Notes: a model not told the origin generated them from the letters alone. A DNA stretch of 23,506 nt from an uncultured Christensenella sp. (GCA_910584635.1 CAJUBA010000022.1:1-23506), one strand, 5' to 3'. Shown: positions 13,934-22,506, numbered from the stretch's first letter. Numbers and translations: made by a program.

Positions 13934-15271
13934 TTATCTTTCGATACAACCCATCGCGTTGCCCAAAGCGCTGGCTTCGCTCTCTCCTTTAACTACTTTT
14001 ATACCCAATTCTTTTTCTATAAGAGTGTTGAGGAAGGCGTTGTTGGAGCCTCCTCCCACTACGTATAATACTTCGTACTTGCGTCCCGTTATTTTTATAA
14101 GTCCGTCATAAGCGACTTTATAAGCCTTAGCCAACGACGCGTAAACGCAAAGCGCTATTTCCCCAACGCTTTGCAAATCTATCCCTTGTTTTTCACGAAT
14201 GTAATCGCGGACTTTATCGGACATATTTCCCGGATAAGCGAAGGCGCTGTCGTTAACGTCGATAATCGCGCCTTTATCTTGCGCGTTTTGCGCAAGCCGT
14301 ACTATTTCCTCAAAAGATATTTCACCGTATTCCTTTATCCACTGTTTGCGACACTCCTGAATAATCCACATACCCATTATATTTCGCAAAAATCTTACCC
14401 GTCCGTCGGCGGAGAGTTCGTTGGTATAACCCATCTCGAAAGCCTCTTTACAGATTATTGGTTCATCTTCCAAAGTGCCGAACAACGACCAAGTGCCGCT
14501 ACTCAAATAAAGCGGATGCGAGTTATCTCGCGGCAAAGTGTATACGGCGCACGCAGTATCGTGTCCCGGAGTGGCGACAACAGGAAGATCGTAAGTTATT
14601 TCCAGCCTTTCTCTGATTTCGTCTTTTATATATCCTATTCTTTCTCCCGTTTTCAATACGGGCGGAAAGACGGTCTTATCCAAACCTACCCAGTCTAAAA
14701 ATCCCTGTTCAAAACCTTTGTTTTGTCTGTAAAAACCGCTGGTAGACGCGATAGTCGCCTCTGTCGCAGCCTTACCCGTCAACATATATCCTATCAGTTG
14801 CGGCATAAAGAGAATATGTTTTACCTGCGAAAAATCAAAGCTTTCTCGTTTTCTTGCAAGCAGTTGATACGTAGTATTAAAATCGTTGTCGGATATTCCC
14901 GAAATCGAATAGAGGTCTTTTGCGTATTCGGAAAACTCGCGTCTGATTTCGGCGTGCGACGAATCTCGGTAACAAATAGGATTGCCGAGAATTTCTCCGT
15001 CTTTGCCGATAAAACCTATATCCACGCCCCAAGTATCTATACCTACGGCGTCCAACTTACCGCATTCATTATTAGCAATGCGTATGGCCTCGCATACCTG
15101 TTCAAACAGCATGGCAATATCCCATTGAAGTTGCCCGTTTTTTTCTATCGCGCCGTTAGGAAAACGGTGAACCGTCTTTTCCGAATATTTTTCATCTTGG
15201 AATTCAAAGACTATTCCTCTACCCGAACTCGCTCCCAAATCTATCGCAAGCGTTCTGAATTTACCGTTCAT
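13934..15271 (-). CDS. Rhamnulokinase-family sugar kinase, probable L-fuculokinase role
   Basis: 445 residues of the FGGY kinase family. The sequence follows RhaB: LAIDLGASSGRGIVFEF, GKLDAVGIDTWGVDIGFI, CYRDSSH, FMPQLIGYMLTG, ATPGHDTACAVY, LSSGTWSLFGT, FLRNIMGMWIIQECRKQW, and VVGGGSNNAFLN with GNAMG near the end. RhaB phosphorylates L-rhamnulose. Here it lies directly after fucI and a class II aldolase and no rhamnose isomerase is present, so L-fuculose is the likelier substrate. The start is the ATG at 15271, four bases past the end of the aldolase gene (TAATTATG coupling); a TTG three codons earlier is also possible. No clear ribosome binding site precedes it. Confidence 0.87.
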   Translation of the reverse strand: MNGKFRTLAIDLGASSGRGIVFEFQDEKYSEKTVHRFPNGAIEKNGQLQWDIAMLFEQVCEAIRIANNECGKLDAVGIDTWGVDIGFIGKDGEILGNPICYRDSSHAEIRREFSEYAKDLYSISGISDNDFNTTYQLLARKRESFDFSQVKHILFMPQLIGYMLTGKAATEATIASTSGFYRQNKGFEQGFLDWVGLDKTVFPPVLKTGERIGYIKDEIRERLEITYDLPVVATPGHDTACAVYTLPRDNSHPLYLSSGTWSLFGTLEDEPIICKEAFEMGYTNELSADGRVRFLRNIMGMWIIQECRKQWIKEYGEISFEEIVRLAQNAQDKGAIIDVNDSAFAYPGNMSDKVRDYIREKQGIDLQSVGEIALCVYASLAKAYKVAYDGLIKITGRKYEVLYVVGGGSNNAFLNTLIEKELGIKVVKGESEASALGNAMGCIER

Positions 15272-15273
15272 AA

Positions 15274-16530
15274 TTACCAACCGTTGAATGTATCGTCTAT
15301 TTCTTTTACTTCGCCGTCGCTTATAGGATTTATTTCGGCTACCGCTTTTGCCATTATGACCGATCTAGCCGAATAATCCGCCACTTCCAATCTGTCAAAT
15401 GCCTTTGTGTTGTCTTTGCCAATCGTTATTATACACTCGTTGTCCACGATAGCGACTGGAGAGGACGTCGAAAGTTTTCCCGCCAACGCGCCGTAATTTC
15501 CAATATAGGAATAGTCGAGTTGCAAAACGTCTTTAAGCATGATGTAACTTTCGGGTATCAATCTTGCGTCGAATTTCACGCGCGCCGTCGCAAATCCCAT
15601 TATTGCCGGAGGCATTGAGATAAACAGCGATTTAGCCTCGGGAGTCTTTTCGAATATCTTGATTATAAGATCCAAATACTTACACTTCTTCTCGCTCGAA
15701 ACGTAGCCGTCGCTATATCTAACGAGATCGCTCTCGGATAAATCCAAAGGCGAACAATCGTCGGCATTGAATATAATTCCGTCGCCGTCCTTAACCGCAA
15801 GAGTTCCCCAACCGCTTCCGACCAGCCCGTTTGCATAAGCGCGTTTGATAAACTTTACCGCGTCTTCTCTGACGGATTTGTCGTCTGCCGAAAACTCTTT
15901 AACGGGATAGTTCGATTGCGCTAAGCAAATCTTCTTTTGAGGAGTTTTGACGCCGCCCAAAGCGCGAGCGTGAAAAAGCGTACGGCAAAGATAATCCAAA
16001 GTTTCATACTTAGCCAAAGCGCTTTGCATATCCTCCGCGCCTACAGTCGCGCCGTGATTGTCCATCATTACCGCTCTGCTTCCTTTCTCAAATCCTTTCA
16101 TTACTATACCGCCGAGTTTAAGACTGCCTGGCAAAGCGTACTGCGACCCCGCAATGTCGCCGAGTTTTTCCTCATACGCTCTCGCGCACGAAGAATCGGG
16201 AACCAATCTCATACACGCGTAAGCAACGCAAGCGGGGGCGTGAGCGTGAACTATCGCTTTCACGTCTTTGCAGGTACGGTATATATTGGAATGGAAAGGA
16301 AGTTCCATCGACGGTTTATGTCTTCCGACGGCAGTTCCGTCGGGAAGAACCTCGACTATATCGTCTATATTAAGCGTACCTTTATCTATTCCGCTCGGCG
16401 TAATAAATATATGTCCGTTTTCGTCTATGGCGGAAATATTTCCGCCCGACGTCGTAGTCAAAGAGTTGGAATATACTCTCTGCATAGCAAGCAAAACTTG
16501 CTCTTTTACCGTAAGATTTTTTATATTCAT
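15274..16530 (-). CDS. Tandem-domain class II aldolase, probable L-fuculose-1-phosphate aldolase
   Basis: 418 residues, about twice the length of ordinary FucA. Residues 1-205 are a complete class II aldolase: SGGNIS (28-33), TPSG, Glu76 in MELPFH, HAHAP with zinc ligands His95 and His97, and DNHG with His159. These positions correspond closely to Glu73, His92, His94 and His155 of E. coli FucA. Residues about 222-418 look like a second copy: AYANGLVGSGWGTLAVKDGDG, then DLSESDLVRYSDG, FISMPPAIM, VDNECIITIGKD and AFDRLEVADYSAR. The metal ligands there are lost (Ile304 and Met306 in place of the HxH pair, Glu365 for the last His). The reaction would be cleavage of fuculose-1-phosphate to dihydroxyacetone phosphate and lactaldehyde. 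The gene begins 11 bases after fucI, with AAGGAAATT before the ATG. Confidence 0.83.
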   Translation of the reverse strand: MNIKNLTVKEQVLLAMQRVYSNSLTTTSGGNISAIDENGHIFITPSGIDKGTLNIDDIVEVLPDGTAVGRHKPSMELPFHSNIYRTCKDVKAIVHAHAPACVAYACMRLVPDSSCARAYEEKLGDIAGSQYALPGSLKLGGIVMKGFEKGSRAVMMDNHGATVGAEDMQSALAKYETLDYLCRTLFHARALGGVKTPQKKICLAQSNYPVKEFSADDKSVREDAVKFIKRAYANGLVGSGWGTLAVKDGDGIIFNADDCSPLDLSESDLVRYSDGYVSSEKKCKYLDLIIKIFEKTPEAKSLFISMPPAIMGFATARVKFDARLIPESYIMLKDVLQLDYSYIGNYGALAGKLSTSSPVAIVDNECIITIGKDNTKAFDRLEVADYSARSVIMAKAVAEINPISDGEVKEIDDTFNGW

Positions 16531-16541
16531 AATTTCCTTAA

Positions 16542-18299
16542 TTATTTATAAAGCGGTCCGTAAGTTGCGCAAGCGCGATAATCCGCGCCCTCTTTATCCT
16601 GCGTTCCGAATGCCGTCCAAGAATGAGGGCGGAAAATGCTGTCTTCGTCGACGTTATGCATACTTACCGGTATTCTCAACATAGAAGCCAACGTAATCAC
16701 GTCCGCTCCAATATGTCCGTAAGTAAACGCTCCGTGATTTGCGCCCCAATTCGCCATAACGCTGTAAACGTCTTTGAACGCGCCCTTACCCGTAAGACGG
16801 GGAGCAAACCAAGTGCTTGGCCACGTCGGGTCGGTTCTGTCCCAAAGAGTTTTCTGAACGTCGTCGGGAACCGTTACCGTGTACCCCTCTGCAATCTGTA
16901 TCACGGGTCCCAATCCGTCGATAGCGTTTATTCTTACCATCGTAACGGGAATTTCCGCCTCGGTTTTGAAATGGGAACTGAAACCGCCGCCTCTGAAATA
17001 TCCCAAATTAGCCTGACACCAATCGGTCTTTGAAATACATCCGTCTATGTCTTTGTCAGTCATCTCCCACCAAGGTTTGATTACGTTTTCGCCCTTTTCG
17101 TTTTTAGCCATAGCCGTTCCGTCCAAAGCGGCGGCTCCGCTGTTGATAAGGTGCATAAATCCTTCTTTTGCTTTTCCCGTCGGTTTCCAGCCCGTTACTC
17201 TTTCCACGGACTCGGGCGACCAATAAGTACGCACGTCGGCGAAAACGCTCGCGCGTTGAGTAAGCAATTTTTCAAACAGCATAGCCATACCGTTTAGCGT
17301 ATCGTTTTCCGTCGCGACGATAAGCGGTTCTTTCTTACCGTTCCAATCAAACGAAGAGTTGAGTATCGCTTCGCTGAAATCTCCGTTAGGAAGCCAGTCC
17401 GTCCACATTCTCTGACCTTGGAATCCTCCCAAAACAGCGTTTCTTCCAAGCGCTTCTTCGTGCCAGCCAATATCGTTTAAGCGCGGATTTCCAAGCATAA
17501 TATCCTTCATGCAAAGCGTCATCTTTGCAATAAATTCCCACTGTTCGTCTTTTTCTTTGCGCGACTTGGGATTTGCGTTTGTATCAATTCCTTCCTTGCA
17601 ATTTTTCTTAATCCAAGCAAGTTCTTTTTCATATTCTTCTTTATCGTAAATGCCCAAAGCGATACGGCGTTGAATCTCCGTCATATCCACCCATTCCGCT
17701 CTGATACCGAAATATTTCTGCATTAACGTTCCGTCCAAGAAAGAGCCGCCTATACCCATAGCAACGCTTCCCATTCCTACGTACGCCTTATTTCTCATAC
17801 AACCTACCGCAATCGCAGACTTTGCAAACCGCAAAATCTTCTCCGCTACGTCGGCGGGTATATTTTCATCGTCTTTATCCTGCACGTCCTTTCCGTATAT
17901 CGCAAACGCCGGCAAACCTCTTTGCGCGTGCAAAGCCATAGCGGCGGCAAGATATACCGCGCCCGGACGCTCGGTAGCGTTAAGTCCCCATACCGCTTTA
18001 ACGGTGTCGGAAGAAAGATCCATAGTTTCCGAACCGTAACACCAACAAGGAGTTACGCTCAGCGTACCGACTACGTTTTGCGTTTCAAAAAATTCTCTGC
18101 ACTTTGCCGCTTCCGCGCCTCCGCCGATAGTTCCGTCAAATACGACAACTCTTACCTTAGTTCCGTCGGTATAAAACAAATTGCTCTCTATGAGTTTCTT
18201 TGCAGCATGCGCCATGCGGCGAGTCTGCTCTTCCAGTCCTTCTCTTATTCCTCCCCATCTTCCGTCAATGATAGGTCTGATTCCGATTGCAGGTTGCAT
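16542..18299 (-). CDS. fucI: L-fucose isomerase
   Basis: 585 residues, close to the 591 of E. coli FucI, and similar throughout. It converts L-fucose to L-fuculose in the cytoplasm using Mn2+. Recognisable segments are IGIRPIIDGRWGGIREGLEEQ at the start, GGGAEAAKCREFF, KAVWGLNATERPGAVYLAAAMAL, GIGGSFLDGTLMQKYFGIRAEWVDMTEIQRRI, ATENDTLNGMAMLFE (the metal-binding Glu), GYFRGGGFSSHFKTEAEIPVTMVRINAIDGLGPVIQIAEG, and WGANHGAFTYGHIGADVI near the C-terminus with the conserved His. The start is the ATG at 18299 with AAGGAG at 18306-18311; the frame is open 24 codons further but without support. First gene of the operon fucI - aldolase - kinase - esterase - rsmI. Confidence 0.96.
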   Translation of the reverse strand: MQPAIGIRPIIDGRWGGIREGLEEQTRRMAHAAKKLIESNLFYTDGTKVRVVVFDGTIGGGAEAAKCREFFETQNVVGTLSVTPCWCYGSETMDLSSDTVKAVWGLNATERPGAVYLAAAMALHAQRGLPAFAIYGKDVQDKDDENIPADVAEKILRFAKSAIAVGCMRNKAYVGMGSVAMGIGGSFLDGTLMQKYFGIRAEWVDMTEIQRRIALGIYDKEEYEKELAWIKKNCKEGIDTNANPKSRKEKDEQWEFIAKMTLCMKDIMLGNPRLNDIGWHEEALGRNAVLGGFQGQRMWTDWLPNGDFSEAILNSSFDWNGKKEPLIVATENDTLNGMAMLFEKLLTQRASVFADVRTYWSPESVERVTGWKPTGKAKEGFMHLINSGAAALDGTAMAKNEKGENVIKPWWEMTDKDIDGCISKTDWCQANLGYFRGGGFSSHFKTEAEIPVTMVRINAIDGLGPVIQIAEGYTVTVPDDVQKTLWDRTDPTWPSTWFAPRLTGKGAFKDVYSVMANWGANHGAFTYGHIGADVITLASMLRIPVSMHNVDEDSIFRPHSWTAFGTQDKEGADYRACATYGPLYK

Positions 18300-18369
18300 A
18301 CTTATCTCCTTAATACAAAAAATTGCGTCGAGCAAAGTGTAAAACGCTATATAATGTTCGCGCATATCC

Positions 18370-18398
18370 ATTATAATACATACGAAAACAAATTACCA
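18370..18398 (-). promoter_or_regulatory. Possible promoter of the fucose operon
   Basis: On the minus strand TATAAT (18370-18375) is consensus; 17 bases upstream lies TGGTAA, a poor -35 box. That fits a promoter needing an activator or one that is weak. The leader is about 64 bases and contains TTGC-N5-GCAA, a small palindrome that could be an operator. Confidence 0.4.
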
Positions 18399-18415
18399 TA
18401 CTATATTGAAATTTT

Positions 18416-18453
18416 TATAAAAAAATACGCCCGCGGATATCCGCGAGCGTATT
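18416..18453 (-). terminator. Terminator after the PH-domain gene
   Basis: AATACGC (18424-18430) pairs with GCGTATT (18447-18453), enclosing the 14-base palindrome centred on GGATATCC with one mismatch between. On the minus strand it is followed by a run of seven T. A second, weaker hairpin lies at about 18454-18483. Together they separate the PH-domain gene from the fucose operon. Confidence 0.82.
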
Positions 18454-18499
18454 AACGGCATCGGATATGTCCGATTACCGTTGAAGGAGCATATTATAT

Positions 18500-19000
18500 T
18501 TATTGATTGAGATTCTGCGCAACACTGTTCATACCGCCCATCATCGCGTTTGCCATTTGCTTGGCTTGTTCTTTAACGCGATCTTCTTCGTATATCTCAA
18601 TTTGATTCATTATCATTCCCTTAAAAGCGTCAGCGCTTTTTATATAAGGAAAATAAAAACCGTCAGATTCGGACGCCGTGCTGATTTTGATCGTCGAGTA
18701 ATTAAAAACTCTACCCCAAAACGTGCGGGTTACAGACGCATTTTGTATTTTATTCAAAGGCGCGTCCAAAGACTTCGTGTTGAATACTCCGACTTTACCA
18801 ACAACCCTTTTATCCGTTACGGCTAGTTCCGTACTCTTAAATCTTACAGTTGCAGCAATCGCTTTAATCGTCGGTATAAGAAGCAACCAAAAAAACAGTA
18901 TTCCGCAAATCCAAATCGGAACCAACGCCAAAGCGTTGAGTTTTGCCTTTTCCACGATTTTCTCATTTCTGTTTAGATTTTCTTCAATGTAGTTACTCAT
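18500..19000 (-). CDS. Bacterial PH-domain (YdbS/bPH_2-like) membrane protein
   Basis: 166 residues. Residues about 24-50 are a hydrophobic hairpin or single helix (ALALVPIWICGILFFWLLLIPTIKAIAATV), followed by a bacterial PH-type domain: STELAVTDKRVVGKVGVFNTKSLDAPLNKIQNASVTRTFWGRVFNYSTIKISTAS. The LAVTDKRV and PLNKIQNVxVxxxxxGRVFNYGTI patterns are the hallmark of the DUF304/YdbS group. The C-terminal 30 residues are charged then Met/Ala/Asn-rich. Function is unknown in general; some relatives are linked to membrane stress. It is divergent from the small XRE regulator at 19124, which may control it. Confidence 0.82.
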   Translation of the reverse strand: MSNYIEENLNRNEKIVEKAKLNALALVPIWICGILFFWLLLIPTIKAIAATVRFKSTELAVTDKRVVGKVGVFNTKSLDAPLNKIQNASVTRTFWGRVFNYSTIKISTASESDGFYFPYIKSADAFKGMIMNQIEIYEEDRVKEQAKQMANAMMGGMNSVAQNLNQ

Positions 19001-19040
19001 TTTTATTTTTCTCCATTTTGTAAATACTTTAATTGACTAT

Positions 19041-19069
19041 ACTTTAACCTAAAACAGGTTAACTGTCAA
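19041..19069 (-). promoter_or_regulatory. Promoter of the PH-domain gene with embedded operator
   Basis: On the minus strand TTGACA (19064-19069) and TAAAGT (19041-19046) are 17 bases apart. TTAACCT and AGGTTAA (19044-19062) form a perfect 7-bp inverted repeat with a five-base centre lying between and over these boxes, the position expected of a repressor site. Confidence 0.68.
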
Positions 19070-19123
19070 GCAAATTTTACTTTCATTGTAAAATTATTTT
19101 ATTATCGTCGAGGAATAAATCAA

Positions 19124-19336
19124 ATGTATAAAAGAATTCGCGAATTAAGAGAAGACAGAAAACTCAACCAAACGCAGGTAGCCAAAATGTTGGGTATGTC
19201 GCAAACGGGTTACTCTAAATACGAAACGGGCGAAAACGACGTTCCAACAACGATTTTAATCAAGTTGGCTCAGTTCTACGATACTTCTACAGATTATATT
19301 TTGGGTCTGACGGATTTTACGGAAAAATACGATTAG
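19124..19336 (+). CDS. Small XRE-family helix-turn-helix regulator
   Basis: 70 residues, essentially one Cro/CI-type DNA-binding domain: IRELREDRKLNQTQVAKMLGMSQTGYSKYETGENDVPTTILIKLAQFYDTSTDYILGLTDF. The SQTGYSKYETGE recognition region and the DYILG end are classical. It has no extra sensing domain. GAGGAA precedes the ATG. It is divergent from the PH-domain gene, and the inverted repeat at 19044-19062 in the shared upstream region is its most obvious candidate target. Its 3' end touches the convergent fucosidase remnant. Confidence 0.92.
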   Translation: MYKRIRELREDRKLNQTQVAKMLGMSQTGYSKYETGENDVPTTILIKLAQFYDTSTDYILGLTDFTEKYD

Positions 19337-19738
19337 TCTGATAATTCCCTATAGATACCCGCCTTTTTTGCTATTTCAAAAAGATTGTTTTTATCGCCTT
19401 CTACCAGTTTGCCGTTTTTGTCTGGCGGGAGATTTATAACCATACTGTTAGACGTCGCACGTATTGTATTTATACGTCTTACCCCCGTAATGCATACCCG
19501 CGAGATAAGCGGTTCTCGCCCAATCGTCTGTATCTATTTGAGTAGGCGTATAACTGCTTACGGGTAGTTTGCCGTCTGACCACTCCGTATTGTTAAAAGT
19601 ATTTACTCCGAAATGTATAAACATTCCAAACCAGTTCTTTTGTTTTTCTATTTGATATTTCGACGGTTGCAAAGACGGCGTCTGTTTTATCGAACAAGTT
19701 GCTTTTCCCCCGTTTTTCTTATCACGCCTATTATACAA
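19333..19738 (-). pseudogene. Remnant of a GH29 alpha-L-fucosidase
   Basis: Two separate pieces of one gene are readable. The first, 19738 to about 19480, encodes KQTPSLQPSKYQIEKQKNWFGMFIHFGVNTFNNTEWSDG and then YTPTQIDTDDWARTAYLAGMHY, the N-terminal start of GH29 fucosidases. That frame ends at a TAA (19448-19450). The second, in another frame from about 19450 to the stop at 19333, encodes NSMVINLPPDKNGKLVEGDKNNLFEIAKKAGIYRELSD, which looks like the GH29 catalytic-domain end (LLNxPPxxxG). Roughly 300 codons of the middle, including the nucleophile region, are missing, so it is a deletion remnant and not functional. It suggests that an ancestor released fucose itself here. Confidence 0.82.
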
Positions 19739-19929
19739 TATGTCGTCCCAAATTTCAAGTCGTGATTCTCCGATTGGAATTTTTAACTGACTGTCAACTC
19801 AAATATAATTGTTTTTTAATCGACGGCAGTATCGTTATATTTTTAACAATCTTGCTCGAAAAATGAAAAACTTTGGACATATCCTTATCTTTTTTTACTT
19901 TATACTTACTATTTATTTTTTATAATGTA

Positions 19930-19958
19930 TTGTATTTGACTAACATTAGTGTTATTAT
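19930..19958 (+). promoter_or_regulatory. Promoter of the GH3 gene
   Basis: TTGTAT (19930-19935) and TATTAT (19953-19958) are 17 bases apart, with a TGn extension before the -10 box. A small inverted repeat TAACA-N4-TGTTA (19941-19954) overlaps the -10 element and may be an operator. No other gene is seen in the 255 bases upstream of the GH3 start. Confidence 0.55.
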
Positions 19959-19993
19959 AGACTTAATTATATTTTTTATTTGGGAGTGAAAAT

Positions 19994-22489
19994 ATGAAAT
20001 ACGCAGAAATAATCGGCCAAATGTCTTTGGAAGAAAAGGCAGGTCTTTGTTCAGGCAAAGATATGTGGCACACTAAAGCAATCGAAAGATTAAACGTTCC
20101 GTCCGTAATGGTTTGCGACGGTCCTCACGGACTCCGCAAACAAGACGATAGCGGAGTTTCCACCAATCTCGACCAATCTGTGGACGCTATTTGCTTCCCC
20201 ACTGCGTCGGCGACTGCATGCTCGTGGGACAAAGAATTGCTCTACGATATGGGTTGTACCTTGGGAGAAGAAGCGATAGCCGAAAATATAGCGGTGCTGT
20301 TGGGACCGGGTACTAATATTAAAAGAAGTCCGCTTTGCGGAAGAAACTTTGAATATTTTTCCGAAGACCCATATCTCGCGGGTATGCTCTCCGCTTACTT
20401 TATCAACGGCGTTCAGAGCAAAAACGTAGGAACTTCTATTAAGCACTATTGCGCTAACAATCAAGAAACATACCGTATGACAATAAATTCTGTCGTCGAC
20501 GAAAGAACTTTAAGAGAGATTTACCTCTTGCCGTTTGAAATAGCGGTTAAACTTTCCCAACCTCGCACCATAATGGCGTCGTACAATCTCATCAACGATA
20601 CTTACGCTACGGAAAACGATTTTATACTCAACAAGGTTCTTCGCGAAGAATGGGGATTCAAAGGACTCGTAGTCAGCGACTGGGGCGCAACGAATCAACG
20701 CGTTAAAGGACTTGTCGCAGGACATGATTTGGAAATGCCTTCGAGCGGCGGAATGAACGATAAACTTATTGTAAAAGCAGTCAAAGACGGTTCTTTGGAC
20801 GAAGCAATACTCGACCAAGCGGTAGAACGCGTTTTGGACATGGTTATGCCGACCGTTGAAAATCCCAAAGACGCTGCTTACGATAAAGAAGAACACTATC
20901 AAAGAGCAAAGAAAATCGCTACGGAAAGCGCTGTATTGCTTAAAAACGAGGACGGCGCTCTGCCCCTTAAAACAAATAAGATTTTGCTTGTAGGCGAACT
21001 TGCTATTCAACCTAGATTCCAAGGCGCAGGTTCTTCTTTTATCAACTGCACAAAGATTTCCACTATTGAAGAATCATTGCGTAACGCGGGTATAGAATAT
21101 GAATTTACAAGCGGTTACAATCTCGACGACGACAACGAAAAGAAAAATGCCAAGTTGCGTAAAAACGCTGTAGAAATGGCTAAGAAGTACGACACGGTAC
21201 TCGTCGTAGCGGGATTGCCCGGTTCTTACGAAGCGGAAGGATTCGACAGAAAACATATCAATCTTCCCCAAAGCCACAATTTGCTTATTGAGGAACTTTC
21301 CAAAGTCAACAAGAATATCAACGTCGTACTTACAATGGGTTCAAGCGTAACCATGCCTTGGATTGACGACGTAAAGAGCGTGCTTTGCATGTATCTCGGC
21401 GGTCAGTCGGCAGGCGAAGCGTGCGTTGATCTTTTGCTCGGCAAGGTCAACCCGAGCGGCAAGTTGGCGGAAACTTTTGCGCTCGACCTCAAAGACGTTC
21501 CTTCTACTCAAAACTTCCCCGGCGCAAGATTCAGCGTGGAATACAGAGAAGGACTTTATGTCGGATACAGATATTTCAATACGGCAAACGTACCGGTACT
21601 CTTCCCATTCGGTTTCGGACTGTCTTATACCAAGTTTGAGTATTCCAACCTCAAATTATCCGCAAACAGCATTACGGATAAAGATACGCTTACTGTCAGC
21701 GTAGACGTTGAGAACGTCGGCGACGTAGACGGCAAGGAAATTGTACAACTTTATATCAACGACGTAGAATCCACCGTATATACTCCGTATCAACAACTCA
21801 AAGGATTTGAAAAAGTCGCGCTTAAAGCAGGCGAGAAAAAGACTGTCGAATTTACTCTCGACAAACGCAGTTTTGCTTTCTACAACGTAAACGCGAGCGA
21901 CTGGCAAGTTGAGAGCGGCGAATTCAAAATAATGATAGGCGCGTCAAGCCGCGACATAAGATTGAGCGAAAGCGTAATCGTAAACTCTACAGACGACGCT
22001 CAAATTACCCCGACAGATAAAAACAGTTGGTATATGAACCCCAACTCCTCGGAGATAAGCAAAGAAGAATTTGTCGCTATGTCCGGACTTAAAATAAAAG
22101 ACGATTACAGAATCGCAAAGAAAGGAGAATTCAATTCCGACGATTCTTTTGAAGATATGTCGCATACAAGCGGACTTGCAAGATTTGCTTTGAAGATTGC
22201 AAAACCTGCAATAAGAATGAGCATGAAAGCGTCCAAGAACGATCCCAATTACCTTATGATATACGAAGTAATGAAGACTTCTCCTATGCGCGCGCTGGCA
22301 TTCTCTTCTCAAGGAATGTTTAATATGAAAATGGTAGACGGCGTAGTAACTATCATGAACGGAAAATTCTTCAAAGGCGTAGGCATGGTATTGAAAAATA
22401 TCGGCGGCGACGAAGAAGACAAGGCTAAAAAGAAAGAACTCAAAGCCAAAGAAAAAGCCGAAAAGAAAGCGGCTAAAAAAGCCAAATAA
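19994..22489 (+). CDS. GH3-family beta-glycosidase (probable beta-glucosidase)
   Basis: 831 residues without a signal peptide, so cytoplasmic. The first GH3 domain includes MVCDGPHGLRKQ, the KHYCANNQE loop (Lys150, His151) and GLVVSDWGA with catalytic nucleophile Asp229. The second domain runs about 310-520 (AVLLKNEDGALPL, VVAGLPGSYEAEGFDR, VNPSGKLAETF). A fibronectin-III-like domain follows (SVDVENVGDVDGKEIVQLYIND, about 565-650). The last ~170 residues are an extension seen in some clostridial GH3 proteins, ending in a tail of Lys, Ala and Glu (about 805-831). It would remove beta-linked sugars, most often glucose, from imported oligosaccharides; the exact linkage is unknown. GGGAG lies 7 bases before the ATG. 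It stands alone between its own promoter and a terminator. Confidence 0.92.
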   Translation: MKYAEIIGQMSLEEKAGLCSGKDMWHTKAIERLNVPSVMVCDGPHGLRKQDDSGVSTNLDQSVDAICFPTASATACSWDKELLYDMGCTLGEEAIAENIAVLLGPGTNIKRSPLCGRNFEYFSEDPYLAGMLSAYFINGVQSKNVGTSIKHYCANNQETYRMTINSVVDERTLREIYLLPFEIAVKLSQPRTIMASYNLINDTYATENDFILNKVLREEWGFKGLVVSDWGATNQRVKGLVAGHDLEMPSSGGMNDKLIVKAVKDGSLDEAILDQAVERVLDMVMPTVENPKDAAYDKEEHYQRAKKIATESAVLLKNEDGALPLKTNKILLVGELAIQPRFQGAGSSFINCTKISTIEESLRNAGIEYEFTSGYNLDDDNEKKNAKLRKNAVEMAKKYDTVLVVAGLPGSYEAEGFDRKHINLPQSHNLLIEELSKVNKNINVVLTMGSSVTMPWIDDVKSVLCMYLGGQSAGEACVDLLLGKVNPSGKLAETFALDLKDVPSTQNFPGARFSVEYREGLYVGYRYFNTANVPVLFPFGFGLSYTKFEYSNLKLSANSITDKDTLTVSVDVENVGDVDGKEIVQLYINDVESTVYTPYQQLKGFEKVALKAGEKKTVEFTLDKRSFAFYNVNASDWQVESGEFKIMIGASSRDIRLSESVIVNSTDDAQITPTDKNSWYMNPNSSEISKEEFVAMSGLKIKDDYRIAKKGEFNSDDSFEDMSHTSGLARFALKIAKPAIRMSMKASKNDPNYLMIYEVMKTSPMRALAFSSQGMFNMKMVDGVVTIMNGKFFKGVGMVLKNIGGDEEDKAKKKELKAKEKAEKKAAKKAK

Positions 22490-22506
22490 ACTTGCAAAGC
22501 ATAAAT

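Noticed and set aside
15937..16551. Plus-strand open frame of 204 codons
   Set aside because: It lies antisense to the aldolase gene, which is clearly real.
18300..18371. 24-residue N-terminal extension of FucI
   Set aside because: The ATG at 18299 has AAGGAG six bases upstream and gives the normal FucI start and length; the upstream part holds the -10 box.
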